NCBI RefSeq assembly: GCF_900636535.1
Contig: NZ_LR134289.1
Location: forward strand, 2,666,001-2,730,000
Origin: Chryseobacterium gleum
Lineage (GTDB): Bacteria; Bacteroidota; Bacteroidia; Flavobacteriales; Weeksellaceae
Reading direction: 5' to 3'
Length of the DNA stretch: 64,000 nt
In this document: positions 1 to 8,038 of the stretch, piece after piece
How positions within the stretch are numbered: position 1 is the first letter of the stretch
Layout of the letters: each line of letters starts with the position of its first letter
The notes under the pieces: model-generated
Told to the model about the DNA's origin: nothing
What the model saw: only the letters and a program-made list of their open reading frames with translations
The model's database searches: none
Position numbers and translations under genes: made by a program

Positions 1-1604
1 TGACCAGAAAATACATCTACAGTCTTAAGTTTTTAATCAAAAATAAATGGGTTGCGATAGGAGGTCTTGTAGTAATTACAGCAGCAAGTGTCTTCCTGAT
101 TAAAAAAGCACCATCAGGATTTATTCCTACTGAAGATCAGGGATTTGTATTATATGCGGTAAATACTCCTCCGGGAAGTTCATTGGAAAGAACACACAGA
201 GCGACGGCTCAGATCGACAAGATCATCAATGGTGAAAAGGCAACGAATCACCTTTGGGTAGCCGACGGGATGAACTTTATCAGTAATGCTAACGCTTCTC
301 CATATTCTGCAGGTTTCATTAAACTTAAAGATTATGACAAGCGTGGTGAGATGAAAGATCCTGATCAGATTGCAGGAACTTTAACAGGAAAGGTAAGCCA
401 GGTAAAAGATGCCAATGCATTCTTCTTCAACTTCCCTACTGTACAAGGTTTCGGTAACGTTTCCGGATTTGAGTTCATGCTTCAGGATAAAACAAACAGT
501 TCTTTTGAACAGTTGGGAACAACCACTCAGCAGTTCATTGGTGAGCTGATGAAGCGTCCGGAAATTGCTTTTGCCTTTACCACTTATGCAGCTGGAAATC
601 CTCAGTACACTATTGATGTGGATACGGATAAAGCCAACCAGTTGGGTGTTTCGGTAACAGAACTGATGCAGACCATGCAGATTTATTTCGGAAGTAGCTT
701 TGTATCGGACTTCAACAGATTCGGAAAATATTACAGAGTAATGGCTCAGGCCGATATTCCTTACCGTACAGACATCAATTCACTGGAAGGAATTTATGTT
801 AAAAATCAATCAGGCGAAATGGTTCCTGCAAAAACATTAGTAAAGTTAAAAAGATCTTTCGGACCTGAAACGGTAACAAGAAATAACCTATTCAACGCCG
901 TAACGATCAACGGAACTCCAAAACCGGGATACAGTACCGGAGATGCCATCAAAGCGGTAGAAGAAGTTGCCCAGCAATCACTACCTAGAGGATATGGATA
1001 TGAGTGGACAGGAATTACCCGTGAGGAGATCAAAACGAGCGGACAGACTGCATTTATCTTCTTCTTAAGTATTCTGTTTGTATACTTCCTGCTGGCTGCT
1101 CAGTATGAAAGTTATGTGCTTCCTTTTGCTATTATTCTTACTATTCCAACAGGGATTTTCGGAGTATTTGCCTTCACAGGATTGGCAGGAATTGATAACA
1201 ATATTTATGTTCAGGTAGGATTGATCATGCTTGTCGGACTATTGGCTAAGAATGCCATCCTGATCGTAGAGTTTGCTGTACAGAGAAGAAAAGCAGGAAA
1301 ATCATTAATTGAATCCGCACTTCAGGCATCAAGATTACGTTTAAGACCGATCTTAATGACCTCTTTCGCCTTCATCGTGGGAATGCTTCCATTGATCTGG
1401 ACGCAAGGTGCATCTTCAAAAGGGAACCATTCTATCGGTTATAGTACTGTAGGAGGAATGCTTACCGGAGTACTATTCGGAATTTTCATTATTCCGGTAA
1501 TGTATGTAATATTCCAGTATCTGCATGAAAAAATGCCGAGCAGAAAAAAGAAAAGACTTCTGAAAAAACAAATGGAGGAAGAACTTTTAGCTGCCAGTCA
1601 CTAA
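1..1604 (+). CDS. RND efflux transporter permease (HAE1 type), C-terminal part
   Basis: This is the C-terminal half (about 534 residues) of a proton-driven inner-membrane multidrug pump; the gene starts upstream of the window. The frame is open from base 3. The fragment begins with the segment before the second periplasmic loop and includes the conserved GFIPTEDQG motif. The periplasmic part follows, and then the membrane half from about base 1050, with IFFLSILFVYFLLAAQYES and the conserved GLLAKNAILIVEFA segment. The C-terminus is basic. RND pumps work as trimers with a periplasmic adaptor and a TolC-like channel, and the channel is the next gene downstream (170 bp). The adaptor would lie upstream, outside the window. 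The substrate cannot be read from the sequence. Confidence 0.93.
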   Translation, partial: TRKYIYSLKFLIKNKWVAIGGLVVITAASVFLIKKAPSGFIPTEDQGFVLYAVNTPPGSSLERTHRATAQIDKIINGEKATNHLWVADGMNFISNANASPYSAGFIKLKDYDKRGEMKDPDQIAGTLTGKVSQVKDANAFFFNFPTVQGFGNVSGFEFMLQDKTNSSFEQLGTTTQQFIGELMKRPEIAFAFTTYAAGNPQYTIDVDTDKANQLGVSVTELMQTMQIYFGSSFVSDFNRFGKYYRVMAQADIPYRTDINSLEGIYVKNQSGEMVPAKTLVKLKRSFGPETVTRNNLFNAVTINGTPKPGYSTGDAIKAVEEVAQQSLPRGYGYEWTGITREEIKTSGQTAFIFFLSILFVYFLLAAQYESYVLPFAIILTIPTGIFGVFAFTGLAGIDNNIYVQVGLIMLVGLLAKNAILIVEFAVQRRKAGKSLIESALQASRLRLRPILMTSFAFIVGMLPLIWTQGASSKGNHSIGYSTVGGMLTGVLFGIFIIPVMYVIFQYLHEKMPSRKKKRLLKKQMEEELLAASH

Positions 1605-1612
1605 TAAAAAAT

Positions 1613-1755
1613 GAAATACAAAAACTTAGAGAAAACTTTAAGACTAAAGGGGTTAACTATTCACCTGCCTATTCTTAATGGTTTACAAAAGCTAAAGATT
1701 TTCTCCTACTAAAGACAATTTTGCATCAATAGAAACCTCTCTAAGTTTTGTATTC
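1613..1755. repeat. Inverted repeat between permease and channel genes
   Basis: The arm at 1613-1632 (GAAATACAAAAACTTAGAGA) is repeated inverted at 1738-1755 (TCTCTAAGTTTTGTATTC), with one base difference in the A/T run. It brackets about 105 bp of AT-rich non-coding DNA. It could fold as a long imperfect stem-loop or be a remnant of a small dispersed element. It sits between two genes expected to be co-transcribed. Confidence 0.6.
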
Positions 1756-1774
1756 AATTAAAAGTTTAAAAACT

Positions 1775-3187
1775 ATGAAACGAGTAAAAAATATTATTCT
1801 AACTTTTGCGCTGGCTATAGGCTCTGTATCGTGTGTGTCAAAACTGGCATACACGGAGCCTGATCTGCCGCTTCCGGAAAAGTTTCAGTATACTGCAACT
1901 GCCGACACTGCCAGCATCGCCAACCTGGAGTGGAAACAGTTTTTCAGCGATCCTATTTTACAGGAACTGATTGAAAAAGGAATTAAAAATAATTATGATC
2001 TTCAAATTGCCTTAAAGCAGGTTGCGGCTTCACAGGAAAAACTGAAACAGGCAAAATATATGCAATATCCGGATGTAGGTTTCGGAGTAAGCGGACAGAT
2101 CTCAAGGCCTTCCAAAAACAGCATGAACGGGCAAAGCTTAAATTTATTTTTAGGCTCAAGCCATGTTGAGGATTATAATGCAGCATTCAACCTTTCATGG
2201 GAAGCTGATATCTGGGGAAAAATCAAAAACCAGCAAGAAGTTTCAAGAATGCAGTACCTTCAGACTTATGAAGGTTCAAAAGCAGTCCAGACTCAGGTAG
2301 TAGCAGCCATTGCTCAAGGATATTATAACCTGCTGATGCTTGATAAACAACTGGCTATTGCAAAATCCAATCTGGAACTGACCAGCAATACGCTATTAAT
2401 GACACAAAAAATGTGGGAAAGCGGCGATAATACTTCTTTGGGAGTACAGCAGGCTGCTGCACAAAAACAGGCAACAGAACTTCTGATTGCCCAGCTGGAA
2501 CAGAATATTGCCATTCAGGAAAATGCATTGAGCATTCTGGTGGGAGAACTTCCTAATAAAGTCAACAGAACGCTCGAAATGTCTGATACTTCCTTACCAC
2601 AAAACATTTCTGCCGGACTTCCTGCAGCAATGGTAAGCAGAAGACCGGACGTTCGTCAGCAGGAATTGGTTTTATTAGAATCCAATGCCATGGTAGGAAT
2701 TGCTCAGGCCAATATGTATCCGGCATTAAAAATTACAGCTAACGGAGGAGTGAATTCCTTCAAATTTGATAACTGGTTCCAGATTCCGGCTTCGTTATTC
2801 GGATCGGTTTTAGGAGGAATTACCCAGCCTATTTTCCAGAAAAGACAATTGAAAACAAATCTGGAAGTAGCTAAAATTCAAAGAGAGAAAAATGTTCTTG
2901 CGTTCCGTCAGTCTGTATTGAATGCGGTGGGTGAAGTTGCTGACGCATTGGTTTCCAATGAGAATTTAAAAGTTCAGGAACAGAAAGCTACAGAGCAGGC
3001 CACTACACTGAAAGACGGAATTAAAAGTGCACAGCTTTTATATAAAGGAGGTTCAGCCAATTACCTGGAAGTGATTACAGCACAGGGGAATTTCCTACAG
3101 GCAGAGTTGAATCTGGCTTCCATTAAGAGACAGAGATTAAGCAGCATTGTAGATTTATACAGAGCTTTAGGCGGCGGTTGGAAGTAG
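1775..3187 (+). CDS. TolC-family outer membrane efflux lipoprotein
   Basis: This is the outer-membrane channel of a tripartite efflux system (OprM/NodT type), 470 residues, the usual length. I chose the ATG at 1775 over an upstream TTG at 1748. The ATG gives a clean lipoprotein signal (MKRVKNIILTFALAIGSVSC) with the acylated Cys at about residue 20. Two outer-membrane-efflux repeats follow. The first contains LSWEADIWGKIKNQ and the second begins after the conserved SRRPDVRQQE motif near residue 295. The gene lies directly downstream of the RND permease on the same strand, so the two very likely form one pump. A strong terminator follows at 3212. Confidence 0.93.
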   Translation: MKRVKNIILTFALAIGSVSCVSKLAYTEPDLPLPEKFQYTATADTASIANLEWKQFFSDPILQELIEKGIKNNYDLQIALKQVAASQEKLKQAKYMQYPDVGFGVSGQISRPSKNSMNGQSLNLFLGSSHVEDYNAAFNLSWEADIWGKIKNQQEVSRMQYLQTYEGSKAVQTQVVAAIAQGYYNLLMLDKQLAIAKSNLELTSNTLLMTQKMWESGDNTSLGVQQAAAQKQATELLIAQLEQNIAIQENALSILVGELPNKVNRTLEMSDTSLPQNISAGLPAAMVSRRPDVRQQELVLLESNAMVGIAQANMYPALKITANGGVNSFKFDNWFQIPASLFGSVLGGITQPIFQKRQLKTNLEVAKIQREKNVLAFRQSVLNAVGEVADALVSNENLKVQEQKATEQATTLKDGIKSAQLLYKGGSANYLEVITAQGNFLQAELNLASIKRQRLSSIVDLYRALGGGWK

Positions 3188-3211
3188 TAAATTAAATTAT
3201 ATTTGTTGAAG

Positions 3212-3239
3212 TGCGGTTCTTTTCAGAGCCGCATTTTTT
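3212..3239 (+). terminator. Intrinsic terminator after the efflux operon
   Basis: TGCGGTTCT (3212-3220) pairs with AGAGCCGCA (3225-3233) across a TTTC loop with one G-U pair, followed by six T. It ends the efflux operon. Confidence 0.85.
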
Positions 3240-3273
3240 GTATTGTTTCTGTTTATTACAATGAATATAAACT

Positions 3274-3342
3274 TAGATTCCTACGGAATGACATACTGTA
3301 TGGATAAACTAAGCGTCCAGTTTGTCATTCCGTAGGAATCTA
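3274..3342. repeat. Perfect 20-bp inverted repeat element
   Basis: The arm TAGATTCCTACGGAATGACA at 3274-3293 is perfectly inverted at 3323-3342 around a 29-bp spacer. A diverged relative with the same ends (TGTCATTC...GAATGACA) occurs at 59380-59448, so this looks like a dispersed intergenic family, not a gene-specific regulatory site. It lies between two convergent genes. Confidence 0.75.
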
Positions 3343-3384
3343 TATTTTCAAAGCTTCTAAAGTCATTTAATAATGTAACAGTAT

Positions 3385-4305
3385 TTACTTTTCAAACTGC
3401 TCCTCTATCCATTTCAGCAAATCTTCAAAGTCTTTTTCAGAATATCCCAACTGTAAATAATGAATATCATCTGCCTTTCTGTACCAAGTCAGCTGGCGTT
3501 TCGCATACCTGCGGCTATTCTTTTTAATTTCTGAAACCGCAAAATCAAGCTCCCACTCTCCGTCAAAATATTTGAACAGCTCAGCATAGCCTACTGTATG
3601 TAAAGCCGTCAATCCTTTGAATTTCTCAAGACTTTTCACCTCATCCAGCAATCCGTTTTCCATCATAATATCCACTCTGCGGTTGATTCTGTCATACAGT
3701 TCTTCCCTTGGAGCTTCAATTCCGATTCTGATCACATTAAAATCTCTGGAATCTTGTGACACTGCAATTAATTCAGAATATTTTGTATTGGTTTGCCAGA
3801 TTACGTCAATAGCACGTAGAAGTCTGCGGTGATTGTGAATATCCACCACACTGAAATATTCGGGATTGAGATTTTGTAAAATTTCCTGAAGCTTTTCAAT
3901 TCCTTCCTGCTCCATCATTGTCTGAAGCTTTTCCTGGTTTTCAGCATTGGCTTCCGGCAAATCATGCAGACCTTCTATCACAGCTTTTTCATACATCATA
4001 CTTCCACCGACAAGGATGACAGTGTCATGAGTGGTAAAAAGTTCATTGAGTTTTTGAAGCGCATCTTCTTCATACTGGCCGATAGAGTAATATTCTTCCA
4101 CAGAAAGGTTTCCTATAAAATGATGAGGTGCGGCAGCCAGTTCTTCTTCTGAAGGAGCAGCTGTTCCTATTTTCATTTCTTTAAAAAACTGACGGGAATC
4201 ACAGGAAATAATCTCGGTATTGAAATGTTGGGCCAAATCAATTGCCAACCTCGTTTTACCAATTCCGGTGGGGCCTACTACAGAAATTAAATTTTTCTTT
4301 TTCAC
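3385..4305 (-). CDS. miaA: tRNA dimethylallyltransferase
   Basis: The enzyme adds a dimethylallyl group from DMAPP to A37 of tRNAs that read codons starting with U, the first step to ms2i6A. It has 306 residues, typical of MiaA. Near the N-terminus is the P-loop GPTGIGKT (residues 11-18), then the conserved DSRQFFKEMKIGTA segment, LVGGSMMY, and the C-terminal KRQLTWYRK motif that contacts tRNA. The start is GTG at 4305, directly giving MKKKNLISVVGPTG. It is a single gene, convergent with the efflux operon. Confidence 0.95.
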   Translation of the reverse strand: MKKKNLISVVGPTGIGKTRLAIDLAQHFNTEIISCDSRQFFKEMKIGTAAPSEEELAAAPHHFIGNLSVEEYYSIGQYEEDALQKLNELFTTHDTVILVGGSMMYEKAVIEGLHDLPEANAENQEKLQTMMEQEGIEKLQEILQNLNPEYFSVVDIHNHRRLLRAIDVIWQTNTKYSELIAVSQDSRDFNVIRIGIEAPREELYDRINRRVDIMMENGLLDEVKSLEKFKGLTALHTVGYAELFKYFDGEWELDFAVSEIKKNSRRYAKRQLTWYRKADDIHYLQLGYSEKDFEDLLKWIEEQFEK

Positions 4306-4606
4306 CCCGCTAATTTACGAAAACATGCTTATTTGAATTTTTATTTTTAAATACAAAAAATTTACGAATTGTTTTGAACCATTAAGAACATTTAAGCTGT
4401 TAAGTTTAATTAAGAAGAAAATCCAATAGGTTTTCCTTAAGTATTATGCTAAAAAAGCGAAGCTCATCTTAATATTCTTAACTTCTTTATTCAAAACGTA
4501 ATGGTTTAAATCAATTTAAAATTGAATAATCATATATTTTATGTTGAAGTTTCATGGTATTATAGTATAGACTTAAATGTTTATCTTTGTAGAACAATAA
4601 AAAACT
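4306..4606. repeat. Non-coding gap with dispersed repeat copy
   Basis: This AT-rich intergenic DNA lies between divergent miaA and yicC. It contains ACCATTAAGA near 4379 and AAGCGAAGCTCATCTTAATA at about 4455-4474. The second string reappears in reverse orientation at about 59198-59220, again with a nearby inverted ACCATTAAGA string, so both gaps carry a copy of the same repeat. No ORF is credible here. A possible -7 element TATCTTTG for yicC lies at 4582-4589. Confidence 0.55.
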
Positions 4607-5464
4607 ATGATTTTATCAATGACCGGATTCGGTAGAGCCGAAGATGTTTTTGAAGGAAAAAAAATTACAATTGATATTAAATCTCTGAATAGCAAGAGCT
4701 TTGATTTGAATATAAAAATTCCTTTACGTTACAAAGAAAAAGAATTTGAAATCAGAAAAATTCTTAACGATAGAATTATCCGTGGAAAAGTAGACTGCTA
4801 CGTTAATATTGAGAACCTTGAAGAGTCCAATGATGTAAAAATCAATAAAAATTTAATAGACTCTTATATCAACGAACTTAAAAACATAGCTTCTGACGGT
4901 CCCGATTTTGAATACCTGAAAATGGCAGTAAGACTTCCTGATGCCATTACCTCAAGACCTGATGAACTTACAGAAGGTGAATGGGAAGCGTTGGCTAAAA
5001 TTGTCAATAATGCCGTAGACAGATTTGAAGAATTCAGGAAAACGGAAGGTGGTATTTTACATGAAGAATTAAACAGGAATATTCAGAATATTGATAAGTA
5101 TCTTGGGGAAGTAATTCCTTTTGAGGAGGAAAGAATTGTCAGCGTGAAAGAACGTTATCAGAAATCTTTGAAAGAATTTGAAAATGTTGACGAAACACGT
5201 TTCTATCAGGAAATGGCCTATTTCACTGAAAAGCTCGATATTTCTGAAGAAAAAGTAAGACTTGCCCAGCACTTGAAATATTATAAAGAAGTAATGGACA
5301 ACGAATCTTTCAATGGAAAAAAACTGGGTTTCATCTCTCAGGAAATCGGGAGGGAGATCAATACGCTTGGATCTAAAGCCAATCACGCAGAAATCCAGAA
5401 GTTGGTTGTGATGATGAAAGATGACCTTGAAAAAATTAAAGAACAAACGTTAAACGTATTGTAA
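4607..5464 (+). CDS. YicC/YloC family endoribonuclease
   Basis: This is a 285-residue member of the YicC family. E. coli YicC is known to be an endoribonuclease acting on small RNAs, but the role in Bacteroidota has not been shown to my knowledge. The family signature MILSMTGFGRAE opens the protein, followed by the IKSLNSKSFD segment. The conserved C-terminal DUF1732-type region contains KKLGFISQEIGREINTLGSKANHAEIQ. The middle and C-terminus are rich in charged helices. It probably heads a run with gmk and nadA on the same strand, but repeat-like spacers of about 85 and 104 bp separate the three. Confidence 0.92.
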   Translation: MILSMTGFGRAEDVFEGKKITIDIKSLNSKSFDLNIKIPLRYKEKEFEIRKILNDRIIRGKVDCYVNIENLEESNDVKINKNLIDSYINELKNIASDGPDFEYLKMAVRLPDAITSRPDELTEGEWEALAKIVNNAVDRFEEFRKTEGGILHEELNRNIQNIDKYLGEVIPFEEERIVSVKERYQKSLKEFENVDETRFYQEMAYFTEKLDISEEKVRLAQHLKYYKEVMDNESFNGKKLGFISQEIGREINTLGSKANHAEIQKLVVMMKDDLEKIKEQTLNVL

Positions 5465-5549
5465 AGATAGATACGAGGTACGAGGTGCGTGATTCTTATT
5501 TCTAAGAATGCAACACCAAACTCGAAACCCGTAACCCGAAATCAAAAAA
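5465..5549. repeat. Micro-repeat spacer (CGAGGTACGAGG / ACTCGAAACCCG)
   Basis: The spacer has tandem-like purine units around CGAGGTACGAGGTGCG on the left and loosely complementary units (ACTCGAAACCCGTAACCCG) on the right. It resembles the spacers at 6114-6217 and 45093-45233. It is probably a dispersed low-complexity element and not coding. Confidence 0.5.
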
Positions 5550-6113
5550 ATGGATAAAGTAATTATATTTTCAGCACCATCAGGAAGCGGAAAAACTACA
5601 TTGGTAAAGCATTCACTGGAAACATTTCCAGAACTGGAATTTTCTATTTCATGTACAACAAGACAACCGAGAGGAAGCGAAGTTCATGCGGTAGATTATC
5701 ATTTCCTGACCCCGGATGAGTTCAGACAGAAAATTTCTGAAGATGCTTTTGTGGAATATGAAGAAGTATACACTGATAAATATTACGGTACTTTAAAATC
5801 TGAAGTGGAAAAAATCTGGAATCAGGGAAAAGTTGTTATTTTTGATGTAGATGTAAAAGGAGGTATTTCACTAAAAAAATACTTCGGCGAAAAGGCCTTG
5901 TCTATTTTTATAGAACCACCTTCCATTGAAGAGCTGGAACGAAGATTGATTTCCAGAAATACAGATGATGCAGAAACTATAAAAACCCGTGTAGCGAAGG
6001 CATCAGAAGAAATGACCTACGCCGGCGAGTTTGATAAGATCGTGATCAATGAAGATCTTGATACCGCTAAAAAAGAAATAGAAAGTTTAATAAAAAGTTT
6101 TATCAGTAATTAA
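5550..6113 (+). CDS. gmk: Guanylate kinase
   Basis: The enzyme phosphorylates GMP to GDP with ATP, an essential step of nucleotide metabolism. It has 187 residues, typical of bacterial Gmk. It begins MDKVIIFSAPSGSGKTTLVK, with the P-loop at residues 9-16. Next come the GMP-binding stretch SCTTRQPRGSEVHAVDYHFL and EEVYTDKYYGT, then VIFDVDVKGG and the lid region with RLISRNTDDAETIKTR. It lies downstream of yicC, a pairing (yicC then gmk) common in bacteria. Confidence 0.97.
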   Translation: MDKVIIFSAPSGSGKTTLVKHSLETFPELEFSISCTTRQPRGSEVHAVDYHFLTPDEFRQKISEDAFVEYEEVYTDKYYGTLKSEVEKIWNQGKVVIFDVDVKGGISLKKYFGEKALSIFIEPPSIEELERRLISRNTDDAETIKTRVAKASEEMTYAGEFDKIVINEDLDTAKKEIESLIKSFISN

Positions 6114-6217
6114 TGGCTGGAAGATAGAAGCCAGAAGATGGAAGTAATCAAATACTCTCAAAATCTAACTTCTAATTTCTAACCTCTAGCTTCTGATAAT
6201 AAAAAATTGAGGTTGAT
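6114..6217. repeat. Micro-repeat inverted spacer (GAAG / CTTC units)
   Basis: The left half has GGAAGATAGAAGCCAGAAG units and the right half has CTAACTTCTAATTTCTAACC units, giving a loose inverted repeat about 80 bp long between gmk and nadA. It has no ORF. The architecture is like that of the gaps at 5465 and 45093. Confidence 0.55.
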
Positions 6218-7237
6218 ATGAGTACCGAAACATTAGAAAAAGCTAAATCTGCAATTCCTGTAAGGGGATTTCTGGATATAAAAGATATTGCTATTCCTCA
6301 GGGAGAAGAACTGGTGAAAGCCATTCTTAAGCTTAAAGAGGAAAAGAATGCTGTTATTCTGGCCCATTACTACCAGCCGGGAGAAATTCAGGATATCGCT
6401 GATTTTCTTGGAGATTCTTTACAGCTGGCAAGACAGGCAAAAGACACTAATGCTGATATGATCGTATTCTGCGGAGTACATTTCATGGCAGAAGCCGCTA
6501 AAATTCTGAACCCGACCAAAAAAGTAGTTCTTCCTGACACCATGGCAGGATGCTCACTGGCAGACGGTTGTTCCGGAGAAGGACTGAGAAAAATGCGTGA
6601 GCAACACCCGAATGCTTTAATTGCCACTTACATCAACTGTAATGCGGAAACCAAAGCAGAAAGTGATATTATCGTAACAAGCTCCAATGCGGAAACAGTT
6701 ATTGAGGCCCTTCCGAAAGACAGACCAATTATCTTTGCTCCGGACAAAAACCTGGGAAGATATTTATCTAAAAAAACAGGACGTGATATGATCCTTTGGG
6801 ATGGAAGCTGTGTAGTACACGAAGCTTTTTCAATGGAAAGAATTGCACAGCAATTGGCAGACAATCCGGATGCAAAACTAATTGCCCACCCTGAAAGTGA
6901 AGAAGCTGTTTTAAAGCTGGCTCATTTTATAGGTTCTACTTCTGCCTTGCTGAATTATGTGGAAAAAGACGACTGCCAGAAATTCATTATCGCTACAGAA
7001 GAAGGAATTCTTCACGAAATGAAAAAACGCGCTCCTCACAAGGAATTGATCCCTGCTCTGGTTTTTGACGAAAGCTGCAACTGTTCAGAATGTTTTTACA
7101 TGAAACGTAATACCATGGAAAAATTGTATCTGTGCATGAAGTATGAGCTTCCTGAAATTCTTATCGACGAAGAATTAAGATTAAAAGCATTGAAGCCTAT
7201 TGAAGCCATGCTTGATCTTTCTAAAAGTATAAAATAA
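6218..7237 (+). CDS. nadA: Quinolinate synthase A
   Basis: This [4Fe-4S] enzyme condenses iminoaspartate with dihydroxyacetone phosphate to quinolinate in de novo NAD synthesis. It has 339 residues. Family motifs include AVILAHYYQPGEIQDIADF (substrate-binding His/Tyr), IVFCGVHFMAEAAKIL (first cluster Cys), YINCNAETKA, VTSSNA, and the C-terminal CNCSECFYMKRNT segment carrying further cluster Cys residues. L-aspartate oxidase (nadB) and nadC are not in this window. A bidirectional terminator at 7272 closes the unit. Confidence 0.96.
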   Translation: MSTETLEKAKSAIPVRGFLDIKDIAIPQGEELVKAILKLKEEKNAVILAHYYQPGEIQDIADFLGDSLQLARQAKDTNADMIVFCGVHFMAEAAKILNPTKKVVLPDTMAGCSLADGCSGEGLRKMREQHPNALIATYINCNAETKAESDIIVTSSNAETVIEALPKDRPIIFAPDKNLGRYLSKKTGRDMILWDGSCVVHEAFSMERIAQQLADNPDAKLIAHPESEEAVLKLAHFIGSTSALLNYVEKDDCQKFIIATEEGILHEMKKRAPHKELIPALVFDESCNCSECFYMKRNTMEKLYLCMKYELPEILIDEELRLKALKPIEAMLDLSKSIK

Positions 7238-7271
7238 TTTTTGGTTCATTCCAGACAATTGTTAAAAAAAT

Positions 7272-7300
7272 AAAGCACTGTTCTTCACAGTGCTTTCTTA
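7272..7300. terminator. Bidirectional terminator between nadA and the peptide cluster
   Basis: AAAGCACTGT (7272-7281) pairs perfectly with ACAGTGCTTT (7287-7296) around a 5-base loop. An A-tract lies on the left and a T-rich tail on the right, so it can stop nadA transcription and the convergent peptide genes. Confidence 0.85.
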
Positions 7301-7320
7301 TTATCTTACAAATATTTAGT

Positions 7321-7527
7321 TTAAGATACTCCTCCGTCCACGCATTCTATGCTCACCAGAACACACATCTTACAATAATCAGGAAGTCCCTGATATGCAG
7401 CACAGGAATACTGATACCCCGGACCATCTCCAAATGTAGCATTCTGCGGACATCCTGCACATCTTGACGGGCCGGCTCCGTTTATTCTTTCAAGCTCTTT
7501 TCGGTTTAATTTCTTTATATTTTTCAT
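7321..7527 (-). CDS. Double-glycine-leader Cys-rich peptide A (bacteriocin-like)
   Basis: This is a 68-residue precursor-like peptide. The leader MKNIKKLNRKELERINGA ends in a Gly-Ala processing motif of the kind cut by C39 peptidase-transporters. The core of about 50 residues has six Cys (CAGC, SCAAY, CKMC, IEC). I chose the ATG at 7527 because the leader there aligns with the two neighbouring genes; the open frame extends further upstream but without similarity. The core aligns with peptide C at 7790 (C..C, GPG, SCA.Y..LP, VLVS.EC.D). Function is unknown: it could be a bacteriocin, a signalling peptide or a modified-peptide precursor. No maturase or transporter gene is next to it. Confidence 0.75.
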   Translation of the reverse strand: MKNIKKLNRKELERINGAGPSRCAGCPQNATFGDGPGYQYSCAAYQGLPDYCKMCVLVSIECVDGGVS

Positions 7528-7565
7528 AGTCATTTTAATTTTTAACTGATTTAACATACCAATAC

Positions 7566-7736
7566 TTATAGCATGGGTGCATAACAGGTTCCTCCCGGTT
7601 TCCGCCAGCATCCCCATTGTCCACCTCCGCGGAAACATACAAACTGTTCACCACCACAAGCTTCAATCTGGATATCAGTGAATCCTCCGGTGATACTTTT
7701 CTTTTGTTCACGTGATAATTTTTTAATTGTTTTCAT
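7566..7736 (-). CDS. Double-glycine-leader Cys/Gly-rich peptide B
   Basis: This 56-residue ORF lies between the two similar genes. The leader MKTIKKLSREQKKSITGG is a clear relative of its neighbours' leaders and ends in Gly-Gly. The core is different from the other two. It is about 38 residues, rich in Gly and Trp, with four Cys (EACGGEQFVC, WGCWRKPGG, TCYAPML). The start at 7736 is fixed by the leader match. Spacing to the flanking genes is about 40-55 bp, so the three are probably co-transcribed. The function is unknown, but the conserved leader with variable core is typical of secreted peptide families. Confidence 0.72.
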   Translation of the reverse strand: MKTIKKLSREQKKSITGGFTDIQIEACGGEQFVCFRGGGQWGCWRKPGGTCYAPML

Positions 7737-7789
7737 ACGTTTTAATTTTAAGATTAGAAATAAGATTATTATTGTTTATGGATTAAAAA

Positions 7790-7984
7790 TCAATACGGAT
7801 CAAAACATTCAAAACTAACCAGTACTCTTCCTTTACAGCATGGTGGTAAGGCGTGATAATCTGCACACGACTTTGGTTCACCTGGTCCATATGGCCCCGC
7901 TGGACAATACTCAAAACAATCATTCACATCTCCTCCACTGATAGATTTTAGATTTTTGCGATTCACTTTTTTAAAATTTTTCAT
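7790..7984 (-). CDS. Double-glycine-leader Cys-rich peptide C (bacteriocin-like)
   Basis: This is a 64-residue precursor-like peptide with leader MKNFKKVNRKNLKSISGG (ending Gly-Gly) and a six-Cys core (DCFEYCP, SCADY, PCCKG, FEC). The start at 7984 is preferred to an upstream in-frame ATG at 8032 because it aligns the leader with peptides A and B. The core is homologous to that of peptide A, so A and C are paralogues with B between them. It is the first gene of the minus-strand cluster, and a promoter-like TATATTTG lies about 55 bp upstream. Confidence 0.75.
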   Translation of the reverse strand: MKNFKKVNRKNLKSISGGDVNDCFEYCPAGPYGPGEPKSCADYHALPPCCKGRVLVSFECFDPY

Positions 7985-8038
7985 GGTTACATTTATTATA
8001 GTTAGAATCCTAAATATAAGATTTTTAATCAATTACAA

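Noticed and set aside
1..3187. RND pump and TolC as exporter of the double-glycine peptides
   Set aside because: Such leaders are cut by C39 peptidase-ABC exporters, which differ from RND pumps, and miaA, yicC, gmk and nadA lie between the two loci.
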